The position numbers were made by a program, and so were the translations under genes. From positions 1 to 41,293 of the forward strand of contig JASHQI010000083.1 of NCBI GenBank assembly GCA_030037645.1: 41,293 bases of DNA, written 5' to 3'. Source of the DNA: Xanthobacteraceae bacterium (GTDB taxonomy: Bacteria > Pseudomonadota > Alphaproteobacteria > Rhizobiales > Xanthobacteraceae). Below are positions 1 to 9,759 of this stretch, piece after piece. The notes below the pieces were generated by a model that was given only the letters and a program-made list of their open reading frames with translations, was not told the DNA's origin and searched no databases. Position 1 is the stretch's first letter. Each line of letters begins with the position of its first letter.

Positions 1-1517
1 TCGCAGCGGTGCGATTTTCCAAAGGGCTGGCGGCGTTCGGACACATCCCTCGCGACATTGCGCAGGCGATCGCGGCGCTTCGCGATGCCGATGTCGGGAT
101 TGCATCGGAACTTGCAAAGGCCCTCGCCGAGGAGCTGCCGGCGTTGCGCCGCGACGGCGGTTTCGTGCGCTCGAACTATGAGACGACACTCGACGAGGCG
201 CGCACGCTGCGCGACGAATCGCGCCGCTTCGTCGCCGCACTGCAGGTGCGCTATGCCGAGACGACCGGCATCCGTTCGCTGAAAATCCGGCACAACAACG
301 TGCTCGGCTACTTCGTCGACGTCACGGCGCAGCATGGCGAAAAACTCATGAATGCGCCGTTCAACGGCACCTTCATTCATCGCCAGACCACCGCCGGGCA
401 GGTGCGCTTCACGACCACCGAATTGGGTGAACTCGAAGCGAAGATCGCCAATGCCGCCGACCGCGCGCTCGCGCTTGAGCTTGAAATTTTCGACCGTCTT
501 GCCGCGAGCATTACGGCGGCGAGCGCCGCGATCAAGACGGCTGCCGAGGCGCTCGCGCTGGTCGACGTCGCAACCGCGTTGGCGACGCTGGCGGTCGAAC
601 GCGACTATGTGCGCCCTGAGGTCGACGACAGTCTTGCCTTTGTCATCACGGCCGGGCGGCACCCGGTCGTCGAGCAAGCGCTTGGGCGCGACGGCGGGCC
701 GTTCGTCGCCAACGATTGCGATCTTTCGGCCGGTCGCATCTGGCTTGTGACCGGCCCGAACATGGCCGGCAAATCGACCTTTCTCCGCCAGAACGCATTG
801 ATCGTCGTGCTGGCGCAGATGGGAAGCTACGTGCCGGCGCGGGCCGCCCATATCGGCGTGGTCGATCGGCTGTTCTCGCGCGTCGGCGCGGCCGACGACC
901 TGGCGCGCGGTCACTCGACCTTCATGGTCGAGATGGTGGAGACGGCTGCGATCCTCAACCAGGCCGGCGAGCGCGCGCTTGTCATCCTGGACGAGATCGG
1001 CCGCGGCACGGCGACCTTCGATGGGCTGTCGATCGCCTGGGCGGCGATCGAGCATCTGCACGAGAGCAATCGCTGCCGCACCCTGTTCGCAACGCATTTC
1101 CACGAGATGACCGCGCTCGCGGCCAAGCTCGCGCGGCTGCACAACGCCACGATGCGGGTCAAGGAATGGCAGGGCGACGTCGTCTTCCTGCACGAAGTCG
1201 TGCCCGGCGCCGCCGACCGCTCATACGGAATCCAGGTGGCGAAGCTTGCCGGCCTGCCGGCAAGTGTGATTGAGCGTGCCAAGCTCGTGCTGGCGCAAAT
1301 CGAAGCCGAGGACCGCACCTCGCCGGCGCGGCGGTTGATCGACGATCTGCCGCTGTTCGCCGCGGCACGGAACGCGCCCGAGCCGGAACGCGACACCGCG
1401 CTCACCGCGTTGGTCGAAGCGCTTCACGCGCTCCATCCCGACGAAATGTCGCCGCGCGACGCGCTGGAAGCGCTTTACGCACTCAAGGCACAGTTGGCGA
1501 AGGCGAAGCCGACCTAG
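1..1517 (+). CDS. mutS: DNA mismatch repair protein MutS (5' partial)
   Basis: MutS recognises base mismatches and short loops in DNA and recruits MutL through an ATP-driven clamp change. The reading frame is open to the left edge, so the N-terminal mismatch-binding and connector domains are missing. What remains is the lever/clamp core, with [12 protein letters not shown] and [13 protein letters not shown], then the ABC-type ATPase. Walker A is GPNMAGKST (bases 753-779), Walker B is VILDE (from 981), and the dimer-signature segment is [14 protein letters not shown]. The C-terminal helix-turn-helix [13 protein letters not shown] and a short helical tail follow. About 500 codons are present of a usual 850-900. 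Its TAG stop overlaps the stop of the convergent membrane-protein gene. The first in-frame GTG at base 9 is not a start, because the frame and the family homology run on to the left. Confidence 0.97.
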   Translation, partial: AAVRFSKGLAAFGHIPRDIAQAIAALRDADVGIASELAKALAEELPALRRDGGFVRSNYETTLDEARTLRDESRRFVAALQVRYAETTGIRSLKIRHNNVLGYFVDVTAQHGEKLMNAPFNGTFIHRQTTAGQVRFTTTELGELEAKIANAADRALALELEIFDRLAASITAASAAIKTAAEALALVDVATALATLAVERDYVRPEVDDSLAFVITAGRHPVVEQALGRDGGPFVANDCDLSAGRIWLVTGPNMAGKSTFLRQNALIVVLAQMGSYVPARAAHIGVVDRLFSRVGAADDLARGHSTFMVEMVETAAILNQAGERALVILDEIGRGTATFDGLSIAWAAIEHLHESNRCRTLFATHFHEMTALAAKLARLHNATMRVKEWQGDVVFLHEVVPGAADRSYGIQVAKLAGLPASVIERAKLVLAQIEAEDRTSPARRLIDDLPLFAAARNAPEPERDTALTALVEALHALHPDEMSPRDALEALYALKAQLAKAKPT

Positions 1518-2305
1518 CGCGCCATCCGTCGGATCGCCCAAAGAATGCCGCTCCAGGCGACGCACGCGATCAAGCCCACGCCGAACGCGCCCCAAACGCC
1601 GAGCGGCGCAACCAGGAAGTGGACGACGAGAAAGCCGAGCCACAGCCCATTGAGCGCGATCTGCGCGTGCGCGAACATGCTGGCGGCCGCTTTGCCGCCA
1701 ACGCGCAAGTGCAGAATGACCGCGGTGCAGGCCATCACGATTGGAAACACCGCAAACATGCCCGACGCGAACGAGCCGATGCTGGTGCTTATCGTAGTGA
1801 CGATGACGACCACGACGGCCGCGGACAACGCGCGCACCGGAATGTCGTAGGCGGTGCGCATGAATTTTGCCGGCGGTCCCGAGGTGCGGTAGCGCCAGCT
1901 CAGCGGCACCGTCGCGCCGAACACCGCGACGTTGAGCAGGAGCGCGGTCAGCGACGTCCACGTCACCGCGCGCAGAGCGGCCGCAGCAACGAACCAAACA
2001 AAGATGGCGACACCGACGCTGATGACCAGACCGTGACGTTGAGCGAGCACGGTATAGACCAGGGCGAAGATCGACACCGCTGCTGTGGCGGCGGCGCTGC
2101 CGACGGCGCTCGCGACAATGAAATCCGGCGGGTGCTCGAAGGCGAGAATGATGTAGGCAGCGCCGGCGGCGGTCGGCAGCGCGGCGATGAGCGCGCCGAG
2201 AAACGGTCCCGAGCGTTCGACCGTGATGGATACGACGACGACGATAAAGGCGGTCAGCGCCATTTTGAGCGCGAGGTCGAGCAAAAACAGCAATTCAGGA
2301 GACAT
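1514..2305 (-). CDS. Uncharacterised multi-pass inner-membrane protein
   Basis: I do not recognise a characterised family. The 263-residue protein is almost wholly hydrophobic, with about seven or eight predicted membrane segments and few charged loops. Two similar segments, [15 protein letters not shown] near the N terminus and [14 protein letters not shown] in the second half, suggest an internal duplication, as in small two-repeat membrane proteins of the GlpM/DUF3147 type; that comparison is from memory only. I chose the ATG at 2305 (MSPELLFLL) because the nine upstream residues of the longer frame are polar and unlike a membrane-protein start. No strong ribosome-binding site is visible for either start. 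The gene is convergent with mutS and shares its stop region. Function unknown. Confidence 0.7.
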   Translation of the reverse strand: MSPELLFLLDLALKMALTAFIVVVVSITVERSGPFLGALIAALPTAAGAAYIILAFEHPPDFIVASAVGSAAATAAVSIFALVYTVLAQRHGLVISVGVAIFVWFVAAAALRAVTWTSLTALLLNVAVFGATVPLSWRYRTSGPPAKFMRTAYDIPVRALSAAVVVVIVTTISTSIGSFASGMFAVFPIVMACTAVILHLRVGGKAAASMFAHAQIALNGLWLGFLVVHFLVAPLGVWGAFGVGLIACVAWSGILWAIRRMAR

Positions 2306-2363
2306 GACAGTTCTTCGGCAATGAGACGGCATGAGCGGTAGAGGCGGAAGTCCGGCAAACGCG

Positions 2364-2741
2364 TCATTTCGAGCGCGTTACAGGCTCCATCAGCTCGAGC
2401 CGGTTGCCAAAAGGATCGGCAACATAGAAGCGATCATAGCCTGTCAACGGCTCGTCCTCGTACGGAGCATAGCCGTGCTGTTCGAGCCGCGCACGCAGGC
2501 CGCGGATATCGTGAACCAGGAATGCGGGATGCGCCTTTTTCGCCGGACGAAACTCGCCCTCGACACCGAGATGAAGTTGTTGCGCGCCGAGCGCGAACCA
2601 CACGCCGCCGCGCCCGACAAGATTTGCCGGCTTCATGATTTCGTTCAGCCCGAGAATACCGGCATAGAACGCCCTCGCCTCCGCCTCGCGGCCGCGCGGC
2701 ATGGCCAGTTGCAGGTGATCGAGCGCGACGACGCCGGCCAT
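2364..2741 (-). CDS. VOC (glyoxalase/dioxygenase fold) family protein
   Basis: This 125-residue protein has the paired beta-alpha-beta-beta-beta modules of the vicinal oxygen chelate fold. The first module starts at LDHLQLAMP and includes the helix around AFYAGILGL. The second contains HPAFLVHDI and ends FYVADPFGNRLELMEP. H9, H57 or H71 and E116 could form a divalent metal site. The family covers glyoxalase I, ring-cleavage dioxygenases, fosfomycin-type resistance enzymes and non-catalytic binders, and the substrate cannot be told here. The start ATG lies two bases after the OsmC stop (TGA-GC-ATG), so translation is probably coupled. It is the last gene of the ABC transporter/osmC cluster. 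The longer frame upstream of this ATG is the osmC gene read in another frame. Confidence 0.85.
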   Translation of the reverse strand: MAGVVALDHLQLAMPRGREAEARAFYAGILGLNEIMKPANLVGRGGVWFALGAQQLHLGVEGEFRPAKKAHPAFLVHDIRGLRARLEQHGYAPYEDEPLTGYDRFYVADPFGNRLELMEPVTRSK

Positions 2742-2743
2742 GC

Positions 2744-3253
2744 TCACACCCGCTGCATCGAAATCGCGACCGGCGGCCCGCTCCTGATCGTCTGATAAAC
2801 GACGCAATAGCGCTCGGTGAGCTTGAGGAGCTGGTCGAGTTTTTCCTGAGGCGCATCGCTGTCGATGTCGAAGCGCAGCCGAATCTGCGCGAAGCCGACC
2901 GGTGCATCCTTGGCGACGCCCAGCGTGCCGCGGAAATCGAGATCGCCTTCGGCGGAAACCTTGCCGGATTTCAGCGCAATGTCGATCGCCGTGGCGACCG
3001 CTTTGAGCGTCACGCCGGCGCAAGCGACCAATGCTTCGAGCAGCATATCGCCGGAGCACAATTCGAGTCCCGAACCGCCGGTCGCCGGATGCAGGCCGGC
3101 GATCGCCAGCGCGCGACCGGTTTCGACCTTGCAGGCGATATTCGCGTCGTCGAGTGTGCCCTTGGCACGCAGCGTAATCAGGCCGGCTTTGGGGTCGGCC
3201 TTGTAGCGCTCCTTGATCGGCGCCTGCAGCGCGCGCAGCCCGGCGGCATCCAT
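2744..3253 (-). CDS. OsmC/Ohr family protein
   Basis: OsmC/Ohr proteins are dimeric thiol peroxidases or related redox proteins that reduce organic hydroperoxides using two conserved cysteines. This 169-residue protein keeps both: C78 in EALVACAGVTLK, on the central helix, and C150 in ERYCVVYQT. The family glycine-rich segment GGSGLELCSGDMLLEAL precedes the first cysteine. An extra cysteine, C66, lies just upstream. The start ATG at 3253 has a G-rich sequence (AAGGGG) about nine bases upstream. It lies downstream of the ABC importer genes, with an intergenic palindromic repeat between, and is followed at two bases by the VOC gene. A sulfur-linked or oxidative-stress role would fit a sulfonate-type importer, but this is inference. 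Confidence 0.9.
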   Translation of the reverse strand: MDAAGLRALQAPIKERYKADPKAGLITLRAKGTLDDANIACKVETGRALAIAGLHPATGGSGLELCSGDMLLEALVACAGVTLKAVATAIDIALKSGKVSAEGDLDFRGTLGVAKDAPVGFAQIRLRFDIDSDAPQEKLDQLLKLTERYCVVYQTIRSGPPVAISMQRV

Positions 3254-3271
3254 GATGGTTCACCCCTTACT

Positions 3272-3355
3272 GTCATGGCCGGGCTTGGCCCGGCCATCCA
3301 CGTCTTGGACGATGTGTATAAAGACGTGGATACCCGGCACAAGGCCGAGCATGAC
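3272..3355. repeat. Palindromic intergenic repeat, type 1 (GTCATGGCCGGGCTTG family)
   Basis: An 84-bp imperfect palindrome. The left arm starts GTCATGGCCGGGCTTGGCCC and ends CCACGTCTT. The right arm starts AAGACGTGGATACCCGG and ends GGCCGAGCATGAC. The arms can fold into one long hairpin with a short AT-richer loop. Similar sequences are, as I recall, scattered between genes in Bradyrhizobium and Rhodopseudomonas. It sits between the ABC ATPase and osmC genes, so it would be transcribed with them and could affect message stability or act as a partial terminator. Confidence 0.75.
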
Positions 3356-3375
3356 GATTCATTGTGATCTGGAAG

Positions 3376-4167
<792 letters not shown>

Positions 4168-4182
4168 GCTTACGACTCCCAG

Positions 4183-4266
4183 CCCCGCCCTCCCCCTTTC
4201 AGGGGGAAGGAGAACGACCTCGCAATTTCTGTCCTCCCCCTGAAAGGGGGAAGATTAAGGTGGGGG
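4183..4266. repeat. Palindromic repeat with CCCCCTTTCAGGGGG arms
   Basis: Two GC-rich segments, each palindromic in itself (CCCCCTTTCAGGGGG and CCCCCTGAAAGGGGG), lie about 33 bp apart and in inverted orientation, so the region can fold as two small hairpins or one long one. It fills most of the gap between the permease and ATPase genes of the ABC importer. This is a common type of interspersed intergenic repeat in this bacterial group (recalled, not searched). It may protect or attenuate the polycistronic message. Confidence 0.7.
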
Positions 4267-4289
4267 TCAAATTCAGAAACAATCATGGA

Positions 4290-5126
4290 TTAGTCCTGCC
4301 GCACCACGTCTTCCCAGCGCAGGAACGGCGCGGCGGCAAGCGCAATCAACCAATCGGTCGCCTTGCCGAGTATCGCGAAGGCGACGATGGCGGCAACGAT
4401 CTCGGCCGGCTTGCCGAGCTGCTGGCCGTCCACCAGGAGATAGCCGAGACCTTGTGAGGCACCCATGATTTCGGCCGCGACAACGAACATCCAGCCCAGG
4501 CCGAGGCCCGAACGCAACGAAATCACATAGGCCGGCAACACCGCCGGAAGAAGAATCCGCCACACCATCGCCACATCGGACAAGCGGAACGCGCGGCCGA
4601 CTTCGACCAGCTTGCGATCGACCGATTGGATCGCGCCCATGAGCCCGAGATAGACCGGAAAAAATACGCCGACGGCGATCAACGTCACTTTCGAAGCTTC
4701 GAAAATGCCGAGCCAGAGAACGAACAACGGCACCCAGGCGATCGACGGGATCGCGCGCAGTGCCTGCAGGCTCGGATCGAGCAAACGACGAACCATCGGC
4801 GAATATCCGGCGGCAGCGCCGATGATGGTGGCCGTGGTGACGCCAAGCGCAAAGCCGGCGGCAACCCGTGCCAGCGTCACCAGCGTGTTGCTTTGCAGGT
4901 CTCCGGTGCGCGCCAGTTCGACGAATTCCGCAAAGATGACCGATGGCGGCGGCGCCAGCCGTCCGCTCGCCCATCCCATGCGCACGATGAATTCCCAGGC
5001 CGCGGCCAACAGGACCGGCAGCAGGAGGCCCAGAACCGGCCGCGTCAACCGCAGCCAGCGATTTCCTATCGACCGCTCCCGCGTCGGGCTGCCGTCAGCG
5101 ACAATGGTCATCCCTACAACAGACAT
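4290..5126 (-). CDS. ABC transporter permease, SsuC/TauC-like
   Basis: Inner-membrane channel subunit of the importer. The 278-residue protein has an N-terminal membrane anchor (VLGLLLPVLLAAAWEFIVR), the family phrase LAPPPSVIFAEF, and the BPD_transp_1 core with about five further membrane segments. The EAA-type coupling loop appears as EVGRAFRLSDVAMVWRILLPAVLPAYVISLRSG-like sequence near residues 175-207. The alternating RAIPSIAWVPLFVLWLGIF segment is characteristic of SsuC, TauC and NrtB permeases. The start may be the ATG at 5126 or the one five codons later (5111); neither has a strong ribosome-binding site. Its partners are the receptor gene upstream and the ATPase gene downstream, both on the same strand. 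Confidence 0.92.
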   Translation of the reverse strand: MSVVGMTIVADGSPTRERSIGNRWLRLTRPVLGLLLPVLLAAAWEFIVRMGWASGRLAPPPSVIFAEFVELARTGDLQSNTLVTLARVAAGFALGVTTATIIGAAAGYSPMVRRLLDPSLQALRAIPSIAWVPLFVLWLGIFEASKVTLIAVGVFFPVYLGLMGAIQSVDRKLVEVGRAFRLSDVAMVWRILLPAVLPAYVISLRSGLGLGWMFVVAAEIMGASQGLGYLLVDGQQLGKPAEIVAAIVAFAILGKATDWLIALAAAPFLRWEDVVRQD

Positions 5127-5241
5127 GGTGCGATCCGCGAATGCAATGCGGTCAGTTCACCTCGGCGCGCTTGCTCGTCCCTCTCCCGCCATGGCGCGAG
5201 AGGCCATTGCTTCGAAGGAATGAGGCTCTAATCCGGGCTTG

Positions 5242-6198
5242 TCATACATACCTGTTGTCGATGAGGTCATCGACCGCCTTTGTCACATCGACGTCCACCG
5301 GGATGACGCCGGCCTTCTGCAAGGCGAAGCCGGCCTGCAAGATCGACTCGCGCTGCGGCGCGCCGATATGGCCGTTGGTGATGTCGGTGCGCTCATTGAG
5401 CTGCAACTCAACCACGGCCTTCGGCAGCTTGGTCGCGGCGATGAAGCTCGCCTCCATGTCCTGCGGGTGAGCGAGGCAGTATTTGCGCGCGGTCTCGTAG
5501 ACCGCGAGCACGCGCTTCACCAGATCGAGATGGTCGTGCAGGAATTCGATACGGGTCGACAGTATGCCGTAGGTATTGGCGTCGGCGTTGCGATAGAACA
5601 GCCGCGCGCCGTCCTCGATCTGGGCCTGCGCCATCATCGGATCAAGACCGGCCCAGGCATCGACGTCACCGCGAATGAGAGCGGTTTTGCCGTCGGGGTG
5701 CTGCAGCAGCACCTCATGGATGTCGCGCTCGGTCATGCCGACCGACAGCAGCGCGCGCACCAGGAAGATGTGCGGGTCGGTGCCACGGGTGACTGCGACA
5801 CGCTTATTTCTAAGGTCGGTGATCTTGTAGATATTGGTGTCCTTGCGCGTCACCAGCGCGGTCCATTCCGGCTTCGAATAGACGTAAATCGATTTGATCG
5901 GATTGCCATTGATCTTGCTGACCAGCGCGGCAGCGCCGGCGCTCGAACCAAAATCGATCGAGCCGGCGTTGAGGAATTCAAGCGCCTTGTTGGAACCCAG
6001 TGTCTGCACCCAGCGGATGGAAATTCCGTCCGGGGCAAATTCTTTCTCCATTAATCCGTGGTCCTTCAGAAACATCGAGACCGGATTGTAGGTGGCCCAA
6101 TCGATGTTGATTTCGCTCGGCTTGGCGGCCGCGCGTGCGATGCGCGGCGCAAGCCCGACGGCCGCGGCACCGATCAGCACATGACGACGTGACAGCAT
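5242..6198 (-). CDS. ABC transporter substrate-binding protein, SsuA/NMT1-like, Tat-exported
   Basis: Periplasmic receptor of the importer. The 318-residue protein begins with a twin-arginine leader (SRRHVLIGAAAVG, R4-R5) ending near ARA-AAKPS. The mature part has the SsuA/THI5 (NMT1)-like pattern: WATYNPVSMFLKDHGLMEKEF at the start, then SIDFGSSAGAAALVSKINGNPIK, the hinge IYKITDLRNKRVAVTRGTDPHIF, and DAWAGLDPMMAQAQ. The phrase GSSAGAAALV matches the ligand-cradling loop of sulfonate and taurine receptors. The start is well supported by GGAGG six bases before the ATG. It is the first gene of the minus-strand cluster, about 115 bp ahead of the permease. Ligand unknown; aliphatic sulfonate is the best guess by family. 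Confidence 0.92.
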   Translation of the reverse strand: MLSRRHVLIGAAAVGLAPRIARAAAKPSEINIDWATYNPVSMFLKDHGLMEKEFAPDGISIRWVQTLGSNKALEFLNAGSIDFGSSAGAAALVSKINGNPIKSIYVYSKPEWTALVTRKDTNIYKITDLRNKRVAVTRGTDPHIFLVRALLSVGMTERDIHEVLLQHPDGKTALIRGDVDAWAGLDPMMAQAQIEDGARLFYRNADANTYGILSTRIEFLHDHLDLVKRVLAVYETARKYCLAHPQDMEASFIAATKLPKAVVELQLNERTDITNGHIGAPQRESILQAGFALQKAGVIPVDVDVTKAVDDLIDNRYV

Positions 6199-6400
6199 GA
6201 TCGACCTCCGGTTTTAAGGTCGTATCGATGCTCACCACACCCAACACGACCGCAGATGGAGGCGGGATTGTTTGAGCCCGCCATCAGCTTGGCGATGGGG
6301 CGAACACGCCCCGTCCCCTCGGCCCGCCCTGCGGGGCCGGAACGGAGAGGATTTGTTGAGCCGCCGGGAAGCCGCTCACTCAAATCGACGCTATATTTGT

Positions 6401-6429
6401 TCTTTATGGGACCTTCAACGACCCGTCAA
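6401..6429 (-). promoter_or_regulatory. Candidate sigma-70 promoter for the ABC importer cluster
   Basis: Reading leftward, TTGACG (6424-6429) is followed after exactly 17 bases by TAAAGA (6401-6406). The stretch 6390-6475 is markedly AT-rich compared with its surroundings. It lies about 200 bp upstream of the receptor-gene start, so it implies a long leader containing GC-rich inverted repeats (GGCGGG...CCCGCC near 6260-6282). The motif match is good but unproven. The rest of the 352-bp gap between the receptor gene and glnD shows no gene that I can support. Confidence 0.4.
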
Positions 6430-6550
6430 ATAGAAAAATATTCTTAATAGATGGATTCTTTTAGAGTATACATCCTAACTCATCGCGAGCTGCGGCGTCG
6501 CATTGTTCATTACCATATGCAGGCGATGACAATGCGCTAGTGCGGGGCAT

Positions 6551-9388
6551 TTGAAGTTCCGCTATGCAGTCGCGATGATGCTGGACACCCAACGCTCTAC
6601 CCGTCTTGCCGTCGAGCTCCTCGACAATGCCGCGATCGTTGCCGATCTCAAAAGACTTGCCGAACAACATGCGGGACACGAGCGCGAATTGCGCACCGCA
6701 GTGGCGCAGCGGCTTAAATCGGCGCTGACTGCGGCGCGCGCTCGAGCCGAGGAGTTGCTGCTCAAGGATCGGCAGGGCCGGCGCTGCGCCGAGCGGCTGT
6801 GCCAGATGCAGGACCAGATCATCCGCATCTTGTTCGAATTCGCCCGCGACAAACTGTATGCGCGACGGGTTCCGTCCGAGGCCGAACACATGGCGGTCGT
6901 CGCGACCGGCGGCTACGGCCGCGGACTCTTGGCGCCCGGCTCCGATATCGATCTGCTTTTTCTGTTGCCTTACAAACAGACGGCGTGGGGCGAACAGGTG
7001 GCGGAGGCGCTGCTCTATTGTCTTTGGGACATGGGATTGAAGGTCGGTCACGCGACGCGTTCGGTGAACGAATGCATCCGCCAAGCCAAGGCCGACATGA
7101 CCATTCGTACCGCGCTGCTCGAAGTGCGTTATCTGTTCGGCGACGCCAAGCTCTACGACGAGCTTACGACGCGTTTCGACAAGGAGGTTGTGCACGCAAC
7201 GGCGCCCGAGTTCGTCGCCGCCAAGCTCGCCGAGCGCGAAGAACGCCACCGCCGCGCCGGGCAGTCGCGTTATCTGGTCGAACCCAACGTCAAGGACGGC
7301 AAGGGCGGCCTGCGCGATCTGCACACGCTGTTCTGGATCGCCAAATATGTCTATCGCGTGCGCGAGCCGGAGGAATTGATCAAACGCGGCGTGTTCGATC
7401 GGGACGAATACAAGCTGTTCCGCCGCTGCGAGGACTTCCTCTGGTCGGTCCGCTGCAACATGCATTTCCTCACTGGCCGCGCCGAGGAACGCCTGTCATT
7501 CGACATCCAGCGCGATATCGCCGTGCGGCTCGGCTACACCGAGCACCCCGGCCTGAAAGATGTCGAGCGTTTCATGAAGCATTACTTCCTGATCGCGAAA
7601 GATGTCGGCGACCTCACCGCAATCCTGTGCGCCCGCCTCGAGGAATTGCAGGCCAAGCCGGCGCCGGTGCTTAGCCGGATCATCGCCCGCCTGCGCCCCT
7701 CGCGCAGCCCCAAAAAGCTCTCCGGCACCGATGATTTTGTCGTCGAGAACAACCGAATCAATATCGCTCTGCCCGATGCTTTCGCCCGCGATCCTGTCAA
7801 TCTGATCCGGTTGTTCTATCACGCGCAGAAGCACAATCTGGCTATTCATCCGGACGCGATGCGCGTTGCCACCCGCTCGCTCAAGCTGATCGACAATCGC
7901 GTGCAACAGGATGAGGAGGCGAACCGCCTGTTCCTCGAAATACTGACGTCGCAGAACGACGCCGAGACCGTGCTGCGCCGGATGAACGAGGCGGGTGTGC
8001 TCGGTGCGTTCGTGCCCGCCTTCGGCCGCATCGTGGCGATGATGCAGTTCAACATGTACCACCACTACACGGTGGACGAGCATCTCGTGCGTTGCATCGG
8101 CGTACTCAACGAAATCGAGCGCGGCGAAAATCGCGACATCGCGCTCGCCAGCGAGCTGATGCGGACAATCCAGCCACAGAATCGCACCGTGCTCTATGTC
8201 GCGCTGTTCTTGCACGACATCGCCAAGGGCCGCGTCGAGGACCACTCGATTGCCGGCGCACGGATCGCGCGCCGTCTCTGCCCCCGGTTGGGCATGACGG
8301 CGACCGAAACCGAGTTGGTCGCCTGGCTGATTGAAGTGCACCTCGTCATGTCGACCGTGGCGCAGTCGCGCGACCTCTCCGATCGCAAGACCATCGAGAA
8401 CTTCGCCGCGGTAGTGCAGTCATTGGAACGCCTGAAGCTGCTCATCATCCTGACCACGGCAGACATCCGCGCCGTCGGCCCCGGTGTTTGGAACGGTTGG
8501 AAGGCGCAACTCTTGCGCACGCTCTACTACGAGACCGAGCCGGTACTGACCGGCGGCTTCTCCGAGGTCAACCGCGCGCAGCGCGTTGCCATGGCGCAAG
8601 CCGAATTCCGTTCCGAGCTGGCGGACTGGCCGGCCGAAGCGCTTGATGCTTATATCGGACGGCTTTATCCCGCCTATTGGCTCAAGGTCGATCTGCCGCA
8701 CAAGCTGGCGCATGCGCGCTTCGTGCGCGACGCCGAAAGCGCGGGCAAAACGCTGGCGACCAGCGTCGGCTTCGACGCGGCGCGCGGCGTCACCGAACTG
8801 ACGGTGTTCGCACCCGACCATCCGTGGCTGTTGTCGATCGTCGCTGGCGCCTGCGCGCTCGCCGGCGCCAATATCGTCGACGCGCAGATTTACACCACCA
8901 CCGACGGGCTTGCGCTCGATACGATCGCCGTGTCGCGCGAGTTCGAGCGCGACGAGGACGAAGCGCGTCGCGCCGCGCGTATTGGCGATTCGATCGAGAA
9001 GGCGGTGCGCGGGCTGATCAAGCTGCCTGACGTCATCGCCAAACGCGCGTCACCTAAGGGACGATTGCGGGCCTTCGCCATCGAACCCGAGGTCACCATC
9101 AACAATCAATGGTCCAATCGATATACCGTCGTCGAAGTCACCGGCCTCGACCGGCCCGGACTGCTTTACGAGCTGACGACGACGCTTTCCAAGCTCAACC
9201 TCAACATCGCCTCGGCGCATGTTGCGACCTTCGGCGAGCGCGTGGTCGACGTCTTCTACGTCACCGATCTGCTCGGCGCCAAAATCACCACGCCGACTCG
9301 CGAAACCGCGATCAAACGCCCACTGCTGGCGCTGTTCACGGCCCCCCACAGCGAGCCGAAGCCGGAAAAAGAGGCGGCCGCGGTGTGA
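6551..9388 (+). CDS. glnD: [Protein-PII] uridylyltransferase/uridylyl-removing enzyme GlnD
   Basis: GlnD senses glutamine. At low glutamine it uridylylates the PII proteins (GlnB/GlnK), and at high glutamine it removes UMP, so it sets the nitrogen-assimilation state of the cell. Domains in order: a nucleotidyltransferase with GGYGRG (120-125) and the metal pair D132/D134 in GSDIDLLFLLP; the GlnD linker region with VEPNVKDGKGGLRDLHTLFWIAKY; an HD hydrolase domain with H555-D556 in LFLHDIAKGRVEDHS; then two ACT domains, starting near residue 750 (APDHPWLLSIVAGACALAGANI) and near 860 (TGLDRPGLLYELTTTLSKLNLNI). Length (945) is normal for alphaproteobacteria. The open frame starts at TTG 6551. ATG at 6575 or 6578 is equally possible and no start has a clear ribosome-binding site. 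It is a single gene here. Confidence 0.96.
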   Translation: MKFRYAVAMMLDTQRSTRLAVELLDNAAIVADLKRLAEQHAGHERELRTAVAQRLKSALTAARARAEELLLKDRQGRRCAERLCQMQDQIIRILFEFARDKLYARRVPSEAEHMAVVATGGYGRGLLAPGSDIDLLFLLPYKQTAWGEQVAEALLYCLWDMGLKVGHATRSVNECIRQAKADMTIRTALLEVRYLFGDAKLYDELTTRFDKEVVHATAPEFVAAKLAEREERHRRAGQSRYLVEPNVKDGKGGLRDLHTLFWIAKYVYRVREPEELIKRGVFDRDEYKLFRRCEDFLWSVRCNMHFLTGRAEERLSFDIQRDIAVRLGYTEHPGLKDVERFMKHYFLIAKDVGDLTAILCARLEELQAKPAPVLSRIIARLRPSRSPKKLSGTDDFVVENNRINIALPDAFARDPVNLIRLFYHAQKHNLAIHPDAMRVATRSLKLIDNRVQQDEEANRLFLEILTSQNDAETVLRRMNEAGVLGAFVPAFGRIVAMMQFNMYHHYTVDEHLVRCIGVLNEIERGENRDIALASELMRTIQPQNRTVLYVALFLHDIAKGRVEDHSIAGARIARRLCPRLGMTATETELVAWLIEVHLVMSTVAQSRDLSDRKTIENFAAVVQSLERLKLLIILTTADIRAVGPGVWNGWKAQLLRTLYYETEPVLTGGFSEVNRAQRVAMAQAEFRSELADWPAEALDAYIGRLYPAYWLKVDLPHKLAHARFVRDAESAGKTLATSVGFDAARGVTELTVFAPDHPWLLSIVAGACALAGANIVDAQIYTTTDGLALDTIAVSREFERDEDEARRAARIGDSIEKAVRGLIKLPDVIAKRASPKGRLRAFAIEPEVTINNQWSNRYTVVEVTGLDRPGLLYELTTTLSKLNLNIASAHVATFGERVVDVFYVTDLLGAKITTPTRETAIKRPLLALFTAPHSEPKPEKEAAAV

Positions 9389-9396
9389 GCGCGGTC

Positions 9397-9416
9397 TTCC
9401 CCGCATTCGGGGGGAA
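9397..9416 (+). terminator. Possible hairpin terminator after glnD
   Basis: TTCCCC and GGGGAA can pair across an eight-base loop, starting nine bases after the glnD stop. The stem is GC-rich but there is no T-run behind it, so it may be only a weak or Rho-assisted stop, or a 3'-end stabilising hairpin. From here to 9587 I see no gene or other feature. Confidence 0.3.
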
Positions 9417-9587
9417 ACGATTGGGGTAACCCATCCGCCCGTCTCGGGATTTCTACAGGGGGCCTTTGGCGGTCGATCGGTTCTCTCCCTCAACCCTTCC
9501 CGGCTATTGGAAAAGCCGAAAATCCTCCCGGTAACCGCCCCTTAAACCGAGTCCTCTAGCGTCGTAGCCAACGCCTTTCGCGCTGGT

Positions 9588-9746
9588 GGTCCGATTCCAA
9601 CATTCGCATCCCGGTTCGGCAGGTTCTGATGCGAACGTTGGAATCAAAGGACCAGCCGCAAATATCAGCCCTGGTGGAGCTTTGAATTTGACATTCGCTT
9701 CACGAGGTCGCGGCTAGGCAGGTAGCGAATGTCAAATCCGCTCCAC
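9588..9746. repeat. Two-hairpin interspersed repeat, copy A
   Basis: A 159-bp element made of two inverted repeats in series. Hairpin 1: arm 9588-9610 (GGTCC then GATTCCAACATTCGCATC) pairs with 9628-9653, with one mismatch and a three-base bulge. Hairpin 2: arm 9674-9699 (GTGGAGC ... ATTTGACATTCGCT) pairs with 9724-9746 (AGCGAATGTCAAATCCGCTCCAC). The whole layout recurs at 19664-19822. The loops are conserved as well as the arms, including a 29-bp identical block (9687-9715 in this copy). The element ends 13 bp before the ATG of the penicillin-binding protein gene, so it makes up most of that gene's upstream region. I do not recognise a named family. Confidence 0.85.
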
Positions 9747-9759
9747 TAGGGACGGCGCT

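Noticed and set aside
2742..3263. A possible fused OsmC-VOC polypeptide in one long frame
   Set aside because: The N-terminal half of that frame is osmC read out of frame. The true OsmC frame has both cysteines and stops two bases before the VOC ATG, so these are two genes.
9397..9416. A strong intrinsic terminator after glnD
   Set aside because: The stem lacks a T-run, so only a weak call is kept in the feature list.
9588..9746. Attachment site or integrative-element border
   Set aside because: No integrase, tRNA target or matching mobile-element gene content lies between the two copies, and the element's internal hairpins explain the repeat better.
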